Assembly: GCA_035507915.1 (NCBI GenBank)
Contig: DATJNS010000244.1
Coordinates: forward strand, 1-51,044
Length of the DNA stretch: 51,044 nucleotides
From: JACQAI01 sp035507915
GTDB taxonomy: Bacteria; Pseudomonadota; Alphaproteobacteria; Elsterales; Elsteraceae
Direction of reading: 5' to 3'
Shown here piece after piece: positions 38,746-47,245 of the stretch. The notes beneath the pieces are model-generated. The model had not been told where the DNA came from, did no database searches, and worked only from the letters and a program-made list of their open reading frames with translations. A program made the translations under genes and the position numbers. The first letter of the stretch is position 1, and each line of letters begins with the position of its first letter.

Positions 38746-41700
38746 TCACTCGGCAGGCGCCGAGGCGACGAAGCCGCTGGACTGCGCGGTGCGCGTGCGC
38801 CGCGAGAACAGCGAGATCAGCACCGGCAGGAACACGAGGATGAGCACGGGCGCGAGCAGGATGCCGCCGACCACCACCAGCGCCAGCGGCTTCTGGACCT
38901 GCGAGCCGATGCCGGTCGACATGGCCGCCGGCAGCAGGCCGACGCAGGCGACCACGCAGGTCATGACCACCGGCCGCATCTGGGCCTCGCACGTCTGCAG
39001 CACCGCCTGGGTCCGCTCGACGCCGGCTTCGATCAGCCGATTGAACGCCGACAGCACGATGATGCCGTCCATCACCGAGATGCCGAGCAGCGCCACGAAC
39101 CCGATCGCCGCCGAGACGCTGAACGGCGTGCCGGTCACGAACAGGGCGAGGATGCCGCCTATCAGGGCCATCGGCACGACGCTGATCGCGAGCAGCGTGT
39201 CGGTCAGCGACGAGAAGTTGACGTACAGCAACAACGCGATCAGCGCGAGGCTCGCCGGCACCACGATCTGCAGCCGGGCGATCGCGTCCTGCAGGTTGCC
39301 GAACTCGCCGACCCATTCCATGCGGAAGCCGGGCGGCAACTGCACCTGCTGGGCGATCTTCTTCTGGCCCTCCAGGATGGCGCTGCCGAGATCGCGCCCC
39401 CGCACGCTGAACTTGATCGGCACGTAGCGTTCCTGGGACTCGCGATAGATGAACGACGGGCCAGACACCAGCTGCACCTTGGCGAGCTCGCTGAGCGGGA
39501 TCTGCATGACGCCGCCGCCGCTCGGGTCCTGCACCCCGACCATGATGCCGCGGATCGCGCTCAGGCTCTGCCGGTACTCGGGCGCGAGCCGGACGACGAT
39601 CGGGAAATGACGGTCCGAGCCGTATTCGTAGAGATCGCCAGCCGCCTGCCCGCCGATCGCGGTCTGGATCACGGCATTGATGTCGCCGGGCGCCAGACCG
39701 TAGCGCGCGGCTTTCTCGCGATCGATGTCGATGTTGATCGTCGGTTGGCCGAGCGAGGCAAAGACCGACAAATCGGTGATCCCCGGCACCGTGGCAAGAA
39801 CGTTCTTGATCTTGTTGGCGGTCTCCGAGAGCTGATCGAGGTCGTTGCCGAACAGCTTGACCGAGTTCTCGCCTTTGACGCCCGAGACCGCCTCTTCGAC
39901 GTTGTCCTCGATGTATTGCGAGAAGTTGAACTCGATGCCGAGGAACTCGGCCTGAAGGCGGTCCGACATCTGGCGGGTCAACGCCTCCTTGTCGACGCCG
40001 CTCGGCCACTCGTCCTCCGGCTTCAGGGGCACGAAGAATTCGGCGTTGAAGAAGCCGGTGGCGTCGGTGCCGTCGTCCGGACGGCCATCCTGGGAAACCA
40101 CCGTCTCGACCTCGGGGAAGCTCCGGATCATCTCGCGGATGCGGTTGACGTAGCGGTTGCCCTCCTGCAGCGACACCGAGGTCGGCATCGTCGCCCGGAT
40201 CCAGAGGTTGCCCTCCTCGAGATGGGGCAGGAACTCGAGCCCCATCGACCGGACGACGAAGAGGGCGATCACCAGGAGCGCCGCGCCGCAGCCGAGCGTC
40301 AGCATCCGGTGCGTCACGAAGAAGCGCAGCACCGGCCGGTAGCCCCACCGCAGGAGCCGGACGACCAGGGTCTCGGTCTCGGAAACGCGCTCCGGCATCA
40401 GGAGCGCGCTCAGCGCCGGCGAAACCGTAAAGGTCGCCAGCAGGCCGCCGGCGAGCGCGTACGCATAGGTCTTGGCCATCGGCGAGAAGATGTGGCCTTC
40501 GACCCCGCTCAGCGTGAAGAGCGGCACGAAGCTCGCGATGATGATCAGCGCCGCGAAGAAGATCGAACGGTTGACGGTCGCGGCCGCGTGGACGATCAGC
40601 TCCAGCTTCTCGGAGAATCCGGAGGTCCGCGTTGCGGTCGCCTCGGATTCGACGTCCAACCGCTCGGCCGCGCGCTCGGCCAGGCTTCGGAAGATCGCCT
40701 CGACCATCAAGACGGTGGCGTCGACGATGAGCCCGAAATCGATCGCACCGACCGACAACAGGTTGGCGCTCTCGCCGCGCATCACCATCAGGCCGACGGC
40801 GAAGAACAACGCGAAGGGGATGGTCGCGGCGACGATCAGGGCGCTGCGCAGGTTGCCGAGGAACAGCCACTGGATGACGAAGATCAGGACGATGCCGAAC
40901 ACCATGTTGTGCAGCACCGTGTGGGTCGTGGTGTTGATCAGGTCCTTGCGGTCGTAGATGCGCTTGATCTGGACGCCCGGCGGCAGGATGCCCGACGCGT
41001 TGATCTTGCGGACCTCGGCCTCGACGCGATCGATCGTCGGCAAGCTCTGTTCGCCACGCCGCATCAGCACGATGCCCTGGACGATATCGTCCTCGTCGTC
41101 GTGGCCGGCAATGCCGAGCCGCGGCTGGTACATCACCTTGACGTCGGCGACGTCGCGCACCAGCACTGGGATGCCATCCGCCTGGGTCAACATGGTGTTG
41201 CGGATGTCGTCCATCGACCGGATCAACCCGACGCCGCGCACCACGGCGGCCTGGGTGCCGATCTCCACCGTGTTGCCGCCGACGTTCAAGTTGGCGTTGT
41301 TGAGCGCCTGTACGACCTGCTGCAAGGTCAGACGGTATTGCAGCAGCCGGTCGAGATCGACGGTCACCTCGTAGGTCTTGGTCTTGCCGCCCCAGCCCGT
41401 CACGTCGATGACGCCGGGCACCGCCTTGAAGCGGCGCTCCAGCACCCAGTCCTCCAATGTCTTGAGATCCGTCGAGCTGAAGCCAGGCGGCCCGACCAGC
41501 TGGTAGCGATAGATCTCGCCGATCGGGCTGGTCGGCGAGATCTGAGGCTGCGCGCCGTATGGCAGCGGCGCCAGCTGCGACAGCTGGTTGAGGATCTTCT
41601 GCTCGGCCTCCTCGTACGTGTACTCGAAGGTGAACTGCACCTTCACGTCCGAGAGCCCGTAGAGCGAGATGGTCCGGATCGCGGTGATGTGAGCCCGCGT

Positions 41701-41922
41701 ACCGGAGAGCTGAACCTCGAGCGGAATCGTGATGTAGCGCTCGATTTCCTCGGCCGACAGGCCTTGCGCCTGCGTCACCACGTCGACCATGGGCGGGGTC
41801 GGATCGGGGTAGGCCTCGATGTTGAGCTGGTGGAATGCCGCGACGCCGCCGACCAGCGCGACCAGGAACAGCACCAGCACCAGCACCCGCTGGCGCACCG
41901 CGAAGCTGACGACGGCGTTCAT
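38746..41922 (-). CDS. Heavy-metal-type RND efflux pump, CzcA family
   Basis: An inner-membrane pump of 1058 residues with the duplicated 6+6 transmembrane layout and two large periplasmic loops. The proton-relay block in TM4 is DFGLIVDATVLMVE, with Asp395, Asp401 and Glu408 at the spacing of Asp402, Asp408 and Glu415 in CzcA. This supports an HME-RND pump for divalent metals rather than a drug pump. FVIQWLFLGNLRSALIV and the C-terminal block SVMDGIIVLSAFNRL are also typical. It is the only RND pump gene in the window and would pair with the two adaptors and the NodT channel nearby. The substrate is not provable from sequence. Confidence 0.92.
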   Translation of the reverse strand: MNAVVSFAVRQRVLVLVLFLVALVGGVAAFHQLNIEAYPDPTPPMVDVVTQAQGLSAEEIERYITIPLEVQLSGTRAHITAIRTISLYGLSDVKVQFTFEYTYEEAEQKILNQLSQLAPLPYGAQPQISPTSPIGEIYRYQLVGPPGFSSTDLKTLEDWVLERRFKAVPGVIDVTGWGGKTKTYEVTVDLDRLLQYRLTLQQVVQALNNANLNVGGNTVEIGTQAAVVRGVGLIRSMDDIRNTMLTQADGIPVLVRDVADVKVMYQPRLGIAGHDDEDDIVQGIVLMRRGEQSLPTIDRVEAEVRKINASGILPPGVQIKRIYDRKDLINTTTHTVLHNMVFGIVLIFVIQWLFLGNLRSALIVAATIPFALFFAVGLMVMRGESANLLSVGAIDFGLIVDATVLMVEAIFRSLAERAAERLDVESEATATRTSGFSEKLELIVHAAATVNRSIFFAALIIIASFVPLFTLSGVEGHIFSPMAKTYAYALAGGLLATFTVSPALSALLMPERVSETETLVVRLLRWGYRPVLRFFVTHRMLTLGCGAALLVIALFVVRSMGLEFLPHLEEGNLWIRATMPTSVSLQEGNRYVNRIREMIRSFPEVETVVSQDGRPDDGTDATGFFNAEFFVPLKPEDEWPSGVDKEALTRQMSDRLQAEFLGIEFNFSQYIEDNVEEAVSGVKGENSVKLFGNDLDQLSETANKIKNVLATVPGITDLSVFASLGQPTINIDIDREKAARYGLAPGDINAVIQTAIGGQAAGDLYEYGSDRHFPIVVRLAPEYRQSLSAIRGIMVGVQDPSGGGVMQIPLSELAKVQLVSGPSFIYRESQERYVPIKFSVRGRDLGSAILEGQKKIAQQVQLPPGFRMEWVGEFGNLQDAIARLQIVVPASLALIALLLYVNFSSLTDTLLAISVVPMALIGGILALFVTGTPFSVSAAIGFVALLGISVMDGIIVLSAFNRLIEAGVERTQAVLQTCEAQMRPVVMTCVVACVGLLPAAMSTGIGSQVQKPLALVVVGGILLAPVLILVFLPVLISLFSRRTRTAQSSGFVASAPAE

Positions 41923-42314
41923 GACCGTCGCGACCCGAACGCGTCAGCGCCGGGTACCGTCCGCACCGTCGGTTCGGCCCACGGCCACGCTTCCCGCGCT
42001 CGCTCCAGAACGCGCACAGTCCCCGACCGCATCGTGCTCCCCAACCACCTTCCGCGCGCTGGCCGACCCCGGACGCACGCGCGCTCGCGTCATCGTAACC
42101 TGACCTGCCCGGTACTCTACCGCGGCGATCCGTCGCCCGGCCAGACATACCGCTCGGGGCTTCCTCGCAAATCCTGAACCAGTTTCACAAGCCGGGCCGG
42201 CGCGCCCTCACGGCATTGTCACCCCTTGGTCACCGCGCGTCGTCGCGTCCTTGCGCCAAAACTCGCGATGCCTTCGGCAGCGGCATGGAGGCTTCGCCAG
42301 CTCGGGGACGCGGC
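41923..42314. other. Intergenic region between the pump and the ECF sigma gene
   Basis: About 390 bases between divergent genes. No family-supported gene is present; open frames here are composition artefacts. It contains a direct repeat of GTCACC at 42218-42223 and 42229-42234 (11-base period), about 85 bases upstream of the sigma factor start. Confidence 0.5.
42218..42234. promoter_or_regulatory. GTCACC direct repeat, candidate regulator site
   Basis: GTCACC-CCTTG-GTCACC: two identical six-base units one helical turn apart. The tandem layout is typical of response-regulator dimers. No regulator can be named. Confidence 0.3.
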
Positions 42315-42845
42315 ATGGATGCGCAATTCGAAGACGTCGTCGCCTGCGTCCCGACCCTGACCCGCTTTGCCCGTCGCCTGGCCAAAGGCGAGGAGCCGGT
42401 CGAGGACCTGGTGCAGGAGACCGTGACCCGGGCGCTGGGTCACCTCGATCGCTACCGGCCCACCGGTGACCTCAAGGCGTGGCTGTTCACCATCATGAAG
42501 AACTACCTGCGCGACCTGCGGCGCAAGCGGCGCAAGGTCGCGATGGTGAGCCTCGACCAGACGTCCGAGGCCGGCCGCCCCAGCGCGAGCGCGCCGCAGA
42601 TCGAGCGCCTGATGGTCCGCGACCTCGCCGAGGCGATTCGGCGGCTGCCGTCCCATCAGCGTGACGTGCTGCTGCGGGTCAGCATGGACCCGGCGAGCTA
42701 CGAAGCCGCCAGCGCGGCGCTCGGCATCCCGGTCGGCACCGTACGGTCGCGGCTCTTCCGGGCGCGCAGCTCGCTGCACCGGCTGCTCGACGAGGGCGGC
42801 ACGTCCCGGCGCCGGCGGCGGCGTCCCGGTCCCCTGGTCAATTGA
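42315..42845 (+). CDS. ECF-type RNA polymerase sigma factor
   Basis: A protein of 176 residues. Region 2 (LVQETVTRALGHLDRYRP ... LKAWLFTIMKNYLRDLRR) binds core polymerase and the -10 element. Region 4 (LPSHQRDVLLRVSMDP to GIPVGTVRSRLFRAR) is the helix-turn-helix for the -35 element. The C-terminus is an unusual Arg-rich tail (SRRRRRRPGP). ATG 42315 gives the normal ECF start; earlier ATGs at 42285 or upstream add Pro/Arg-rich sequence. No anti-sigma gene adjoins it. Its last eight bases overlap the end of the convergent glycosyltransferase-like gene. Confidence 0.88.
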   Translation: MDAQFEDVVACVPTLTRFARRLAKGEEPVEDLVQETVTRALGHLDRYRPTGDLKAWLFTIMKNYLRDLRRKRRKVAMVSLDQTSEAGRPSASAPQIERLMVRDLAEAIRRLPSHQRDVLLRVSMDPASYEAASAALGIPVGTVRSRLFRARSSLHRLLDEGGTSRRRRRRPGPLVN

Positions 42846-44199
42846 TGCAGCCGCGTGCCGCCTGCGCCTCGAAGCAGCGCACGAGGCGGTCGGCGTCGAG
42901 ACTCGGGCTTGCCGGCAACCAGGGCTGAGGCTCGGCGAAGCAGACCGCGAACAGCCTGAGCCAGCCGGGGCCGGCGGGGCGGATGCGCATGGGCCCGGCG
43001 CCTGCCTGTGCGACCGTCTCGAGGGCGTAGAAGGGACGTCGTCCGTCGCCACGCGTCGCGAGCACGGCCGCGGTGCGCGCGCCGTCGTCGAGCGCGATCG
43101 GCGCGCCGTCGACAGCGGCGACGCAGCCGAGGCCGCGCAATGCGCCCATCACCGGCAGCTCGAGAGCCGCCGCCGGGTCGTCGGTCTCGAACAGGAACGG
43201 GCCATGGAACTTGCTCCACGAGATCTGCCACCGTCCGATCAGACGGGCCGCGCTGCCCACCGTGAACAGGAGCTGGTGCAGGAACACGACCCATCCGCCC
43301 ATGGCCCGGCTGAACAAATAGGCACCCGGCGCGCGCTGCGAACCGGCCGCCGAACCGACCGATTGCCGTTGCGCCTGCAGGCGCGTGCGTAGCGCCTCGA
43401 AGACCGCCGTCGAGGCCGGATCGGCTGCCGTCGCCAGCGCCGTAGCGTAGCCGCCGAGCTCGTCGGGACGAACCCCGCCGGCCGCGAGATCGCGCGCGTA
43501 GAGCGGACTGGTCGCCAGGGTGCAGAGGCCGTGGCGTTGCAGGACCACCTCGTACTGATAGTCCGAGGCGAGCGCGACGTCGGCGTGCGGACCGAGGCGA
43601 AACGCCGCCTCGGCGAAGGTGGCGCAGTCGCGGCCGGACGCGTAGAGGAACCAGCTGCGCAGCTCGTCGGTCGACGGCGTGCGATAGTGGTCGAGGATCA
43701 GCCGCGCCGCCGCGCGCGTGAACAGGATCATGCCCGCGCCGCTCATCAACAGGATGGCGTAGCCCGGCCGTTTCACCAGGACGCGCTGCTCGAACGCGCG
43801 CACCGTGACGGCGCCGACCGCGAGGCCATCGGCCTCGCCGGCGCCGAACAGCGCCATCAACGCCCCGAACCAGCCCGGCGCCATGGCGATGTCGCTCTCG
43901 ATCAGGCCGCAATAAGCGTAGTCGAGCGCGAGCATGCGCGTCAGCGCGGTGACGATCGCGACATCGGGTCCGCCGCGCACGTCGTCGATGATCTCGCGCA
44001 GACACGGCATGTTGGGGGCGAGCGTGCGCGGCAGCTCGCGACCCTCCCGGGTCGTGCTGCCGTCGAGCCAGATGAGGTCGAACGCGCCCTCGAAGGCGAA
44101 CGATGCGATCGACTGAAGCGTGACGTCGACCCGGTCCTTGGTCGCGAAGCCGAAGCACACCTCGTGCCGCGGCCGACCGAACGCGGCGGCGCCGGCCAT
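42838..44199 (-). CDS. Glycosyltransferase-like protein (GT-A-type N-terminal domain)
   Basis: A protein of 453 residues. The first 220 residues look like a GT-A fold: EVCFGFATKDRVDVTLQSIA, DLIWLDGSTT, and YCGLIESDIAMAPGWFGALM, where the acidic ESD is a candidate metal-binding motif. The second half has a hydrophobic part (GGWVVFLHQLLFTVGSAARL) and no domain I recognise. ATG 44199 overlaps the stop of the STELLO-like gene (TGATG), so the two are probably translated together. Donor and acceptor are unknown; a link to surface glycan is suggested by neighbours only. Confidence 0.65.
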   Translation of the reverse strand: MAGAAAFGRPRHEVCFGFATKDRVDVTLQSIASFAFEGAFDLIWLDGSTTREGRELPRTLAPNMPCLREIIDDVRGGPDVAIVTALTRMLALDYAYCGLIESDIAMAPGWFGALMALFGAGEADGLAVGAVTVRAFEQRVLVKRPGYAILLMSGAGMILFTRAAARLILDHYRTPSTDELRSWFLYASGRDCATFAEAAFRLGPHADVALASDYQYEVVLQRHGLCTLATSPLYARDLAAGGVRPDELGGYATALATAADPASTAVFEALRTRLQAQRQSVGSAAGSQRAPGAYLFSRAMGGWVVFLHQLLFTVGSAARLIGRWQISWSKFHGPFLFETDDPAAALELPVMGALRGLGCVAAVDGAPIALDDGARTAAVLATRGDGRRPFYALETVAQAGAGPMRIRPAGPGWLRLFAVCFAEPQPWLPASPSLDADRLVRCFEAQAARGCIN

Positions 44200-45212
44200 C
44201 AAGACGCGGCGGCCGCGAGATCGGCCAGCCAGGCGTCCAGCAGGACGCGCTCGCCCGCCGGCAGCAGCCCGAGACCGATCAGCGCGTCATAGCAACGCGC
44301 GAGGTTCGCCGGGATCGCCGCGGCGCCGGGCGCCAATACCAGCGCCTCGAGCGTCTCGGCGATCCGGCGGTTGTGAAGATAACCCGGCACCTCGTCGGCG
44401 AAATCGCGCATCAGGTCGTGGGGGTTGCGCTCCTGGCGCACGCTCGGCGAGCGAAACAGGATGCGCCAGCCGTTCTCCCAGGCGATGCGTTGCGCGACCA
44501 GCGCGCGCCAGATGTCGGTCATGCGGAACGAGCAGCCGGCCGGCAGATAGAGCAGCGGAAAAGCGTCGCGCCACCACACCGTGGTCTGGCTGTTGAACGG
44601 CGCCCATGCGCCGCGCGCCAGCGCAACCGCGCGATCGGCCGCAAAGGCGACCGGCCGGGCCGCCACCAGCCGCCAGATCGCGTCGACGTCGGGATTGTCG
44701 TCGGCCAGCTCCTGTTGGATCGGACAGTCCGACGGCTCGCGCGGCCAGGTCTCGAAGGACGCCAGCGGCGCATGGATGGCATCGAGCGGCAGGCCGCGCG
44801 GCCAGATCGGCGCGTCGGCGAACAGGCGATAGACGTTGATCCAACCGCCGCCCCCGACCAGCGCCGCTTCCGGTCGACGCTCGCGCGTCTGCCAGAACGC
44901 CGCCAGCGGGTGATTGTCGTCGTCGGTCTCGACGATCACGCCGGCGCCGGCGCGGATCGCCGCCAGATAGCCCAGATTCTTGCGCGCGTAGTGGCCGACC
45001 GGCGCGCGCGCCGCCAGCGCGAAGCCGAGGCGCGCTTGCGCCGCCAGGTCGAAGTAACGGCAGGCCTCGAGCCGGAAGTCGGGCGGGCTCTTGGCGTCGC
45101 CGATCACCACGAAGTCCCAGCCGTTGCGCCGACAGCCCTCGGCAAGCGCCCGCAGCACCGCGTTGGGCGCGGCGATCGAGGTCACGACGACGGCGGTCCG
45201 GTCGGTCACCAC
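44199..45212 (-). CDS. STELLO-like glycosyltransferase (DUF288)
   Basis: A protein of 337 residues. Characteristic blocks are VVVTSIAAPNAVLRALAEGC near the N-terminus, FVVIGDAKSPPDF, GHYARKNLGYLAAIRAGAGV, the metal-binding-type motif ETDDDN at 95-100, and GGGWINVYRLFADAPIWPRG. These match DUF288, the family of plant STELLO proteins, which are Golgi glycosyltransferase-like proteins needed for cellulose synthase assembly; bacterial members are uncharacterised. No signal peptide or membrane segment is seen. It lies 68 bases after phoD on the same strand. GAGAGG upstream supports the GTG at 45212; a second GTG follows directly. Confidence 0.85.
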   Translation of the reverse strand: MVTDRTAVVVTSIAAPNAVLRALAEGCRRNGWDFVVIGDAKSPPDFRLEACRYFDLAAQARLGFALAARAPVGHYARKNLGYLAAIRAGAGVIVETDDDNHPLAAFWQTRERRPEAALVGGGGWINVYRLFADAPIWPRGLPLDAIHAPLASFETWPREPSDCPIQQELADDNPDVDAIWRLVAARPVAFAADRAVALARGAWAPFNSQTTVWWRDAFPLLYLPAGCSFRMTDIWRALVAQRIAWENGWRILFRSPSVRQERNPHDLMRDFADEVPGYLHNRRIAETLEALVLAPGAAAIPANLARCYDALIGLGLLPAGERVLLDAWLADLAAAAS

Positions 45213-45280
45213 GACCCTCTCGGCGGTTCGATCCGCTGCCTTGTATCAGCCGCCGGCCGCCCCTGCCATGGCCGCCCGCG

Positions 45281-46912
45281 TCAGACGCCGGGAAGCGAGG
45301 GCGACACCGGCAGTGCGCCGGGGCGTCCGGCTTCGACGACGAACGACGCCAACGTCGACGCGGGCGCGTCGGCCTCGCGCACGTTGTCGACCGCGATCAG
45401 GTCGGTGAGCCAGCGCGCGTGCGTCACCTCGCAGCGCACGTAGCCGCGCTTGCGGCTGTCGAAGAACTTGACGTGGGGATTCTCCGGCAGCAGCGCCCGC
45501 GTGCGCTCGTAGGGGATGCCGCTCGAGGCGATCGACGTGCCGACGAACTCGGTCGCCACGACGGGCGCGCGCGCGTCCTCGAAATTCGGCTTCAGGTCGG
45601 TGACCCAGTAGGAATGGATGTCGCCGCCGATCACCACCGGGTTGGCGGGCCGCCGATCGGCGATGAAGCCGAGCAGGCGCTCGCGCGCGGCGGGATAGCC
45701 GTCCCACCCGTCGGTCCAGAACGCCGCCGTGCCGTTGCGCCGCATGCGCAGCTCGGCCATCAGGAGCTGCTGCGCGATGACGTTCCAGCGCGCGGTCGAG
45801 CGCGCCAGCCCGTCGGTCAGCCAGCGCTCCTGCTCGAGCCCGAACATCGTGCGGCGCGGATCGCGACGCTCGGCGCAGTCGGGCACGATGTTGCCGCCCG
45901 CCTTCTCGAGCGGCGCGCACGGCTGGTGCGAGCGGAATTGCCGATCGTCGACCACGTTGAACTCGGCGAGATCGCCGAAGCGCAGGCGGCGATAAAGCCG
46001 CATCCCCGCGCCGTTCATGTTCATGAGGCTGCTGCGGCGCAGCGGCATGTGCTCGTAGTAGGCGCGATAGGCGGCGGCGCGGCGATTCAGGAACCAGGCG
46101 CGGTCGTCGCGGTATTGCGATTGGTCGTCGGCGTAGTCGTTCGACACCTCGTGATCGTCCCAGGTGACGATCCACGGGAACTGCGCATGGGCCGCCTGCA
46201 GGTCCGGATCGGATTTGTAGAGACCGTACTTGTTGCGGTACTGGATCAGGCTGACGGGTTCGGTCTTGGACTCCGGTCGCACGGCGTCGGTCGCCGCCGG
46301 CGCCTCGTAGATGTAGTCGCCGAGGAACACGACCACGTCGAGATCCTGACGCGCCATGTGACGGTATGCGGCGTAATAGCCCTGGCCGTAATGCTGGCAC
46401 GACGCGAAGGCGAAGCGCAGCCGGTCGAGCGGCGTGCCGGGCGCCGGCGCCGTGCGCGTGCGGCCGATCGGGCTTTCCGCGCCGCCGGCGACGAAGCGAT
46501 ACCAGTACCAGCGTCCCGGTTGGAGCCCCTCGACTTCGACGTGGATCGCATGGCCCAGCTCGGGTCGCGCGACCGCGCTGCCGCGCTGCACGACCGTGCG
46601 CATGCGCTCGTCGGTCGCGATCTGCCACTCGATGGTCACGGGCTCGTGCGGCATGCCGCCGCCGTGCAGCGGCTCGGGCGCGAGCCGGGTCCACAGCACG
46701 ACGCCGTCGGGCAGCGGGTCGCCCGACGCGACCCCGAGCGTGAACGGCGCGGCGCCGAGACCGGGGACGGCCGGCGGGGTTCCGGTCGCGAGCCGCGCCG
46801 CCGGCGGCGCCGGCGGCGCCGGCGGCGCCGACGTCCCGAACCGATCGGCCGGCCCGACGGCGCAGCCCGCCGGCACGGCCGCCAACGCCGCCAGCAGCGC
46901 GCGCCGGGTCAT
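45281..46912 (-). CDS. phoD: Alkaline phosphatase D (PhoD) family lipoprotein
   Basis: A phosphodiesterase/alkaline phosphatase of 543 residues from ATG 46912. The N-terminus MTRRALLAALAAVPAGC is a short Arg-Arg signal with a lipobox-like PAGC at Cys17, so Tat export and lipidation are possible. A PhoD N-terminal domain (LGVASGDPLPDGVVLWTRL) precedes the metallophosphatase domain with FASCQHYGQG, VVFLGDYIYE, WDDHEVSNDY and VVIGGDIHSYW. These residues bind iron and calcium in PhoD. An in-frame ATG at 46969 would add 19 residues; neither start has a good ribosome site. Close after the signal is an Ala-Pro-Pro repeat. Confidence 0.93.
   Translation of the reverse strand: MTRRALLAALAAVPAGCAVGPADRFGTSAPPAPPAPPAARLATGTPPAVPGLGAAPFTLGVASGDPLPDGVVLWTRLAPEPLHGGGMPHEPVTIEWQIATDERMRTVVQRGSAVARPELGHAIHVEVEGLQPGRWYWYRFVAGGAESPIGRTRTAPAPGTPLDRLRFAFASCQHYGQGYYAAYRHMARQDLDVVVFLGDYIYEAPAATDAVRPESKTEPVSLIQYRNKYGLYKSDPDLQAAHAQFPWIVTWDDHEVSNDYADDQSQYRDDRAWFLNRRAAAYRAYYEHMPLRRSSLMNMNGAGMRLYRRLRFGDLAEFNVVDDRQFRSHQPCAPLEKAGGNIVPDCAERRDPRRTMFGLEQERWLTDGLARSTARWNVIAQQLLMAELRMRRNGTAAFWTDGWDGYPAARERLLGFIADRRPANPVVIGGDIHSYWVTDLKPNFEDARAPVVATEFVGTSIASSGIPYERTRALLPENPHVKFFDSRKRGYVRCEVTHARWLTDLIAVDNVREADAPASTLASFVVEAGRPGALPVSPSLPGV
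46801..46827 (-). repeat. 9-base tandem repeat encoding an Ala-Pro-Pro linker in phoD
   Basis: Three exact copies of CCGGCGGCG. On the coding strand they encode Ala-Pro-Pro units just after the presumed lipobox. This could be a flexible spacer and a slippage-prone site. Confidence 0.7.
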
Positions 46913-47245
46913 CCTGGTGGGTGCGGGCGTACCACCCGAGCGCCCGGGCATCGAGAGCCGTCGTGGCATTTTAGAGGAGTGGAATCATTCGGTGACGATC
47001 CTGTGTATTCGTCGGGGTTCGACCGTCATCTGACCGTATTTTGCAACGAATTTAGCGGCTGCGGCATTTCCATTTTGCCACCGGGCGGCACGCGGGGCCG
47101 AGCGACGCGGATCGCCGATTTCATGGTCATGGATTGGACGACGGCCCGGGTCCGACCGGGGCCTGATCGACGGCTCGCGGCACCGCCGCTGGATGGAAGC
47201 GACGAATGTTGAGCTGGGTCAAACCTACGGCAGGGGACGTCGAGC
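46913..47245. other. Divergent phoD-pgaA intergenic region
   Basis: About 330 bases between the phoD and pgaA starts, A/T-richer from 46970 to 47090. It holds a Pho-box-like repeat at 47023-47040 and presumably both promoters. No gene is evident; a 14-codon frame after AGAGGAG at 46973 begins GTG at 46992 and is probably spurious. Confidence 0.45.
47023..47040 (+). promoter_or_regulatory. Pho-box-like direct repeat
   Basis: CCGTCAT-CTGA-CCGTATT fits the PhoB box layout of two CTGTCAT units four bases apart: six of seven matches, then four of seven. A TTTAGC at 47051 lies ten bases further on, where a -10 would be for a rightward promoter. It also lies upstream of phoD on the other strand. 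The match is partial. Confidence 0.35.

Noticed and set aside
38732..42177. Long alternative frames on both strands across the RND pump gene
   Set aside because: The frame at 38746-41922 carries all RND motifs; the others are compositional shadows.
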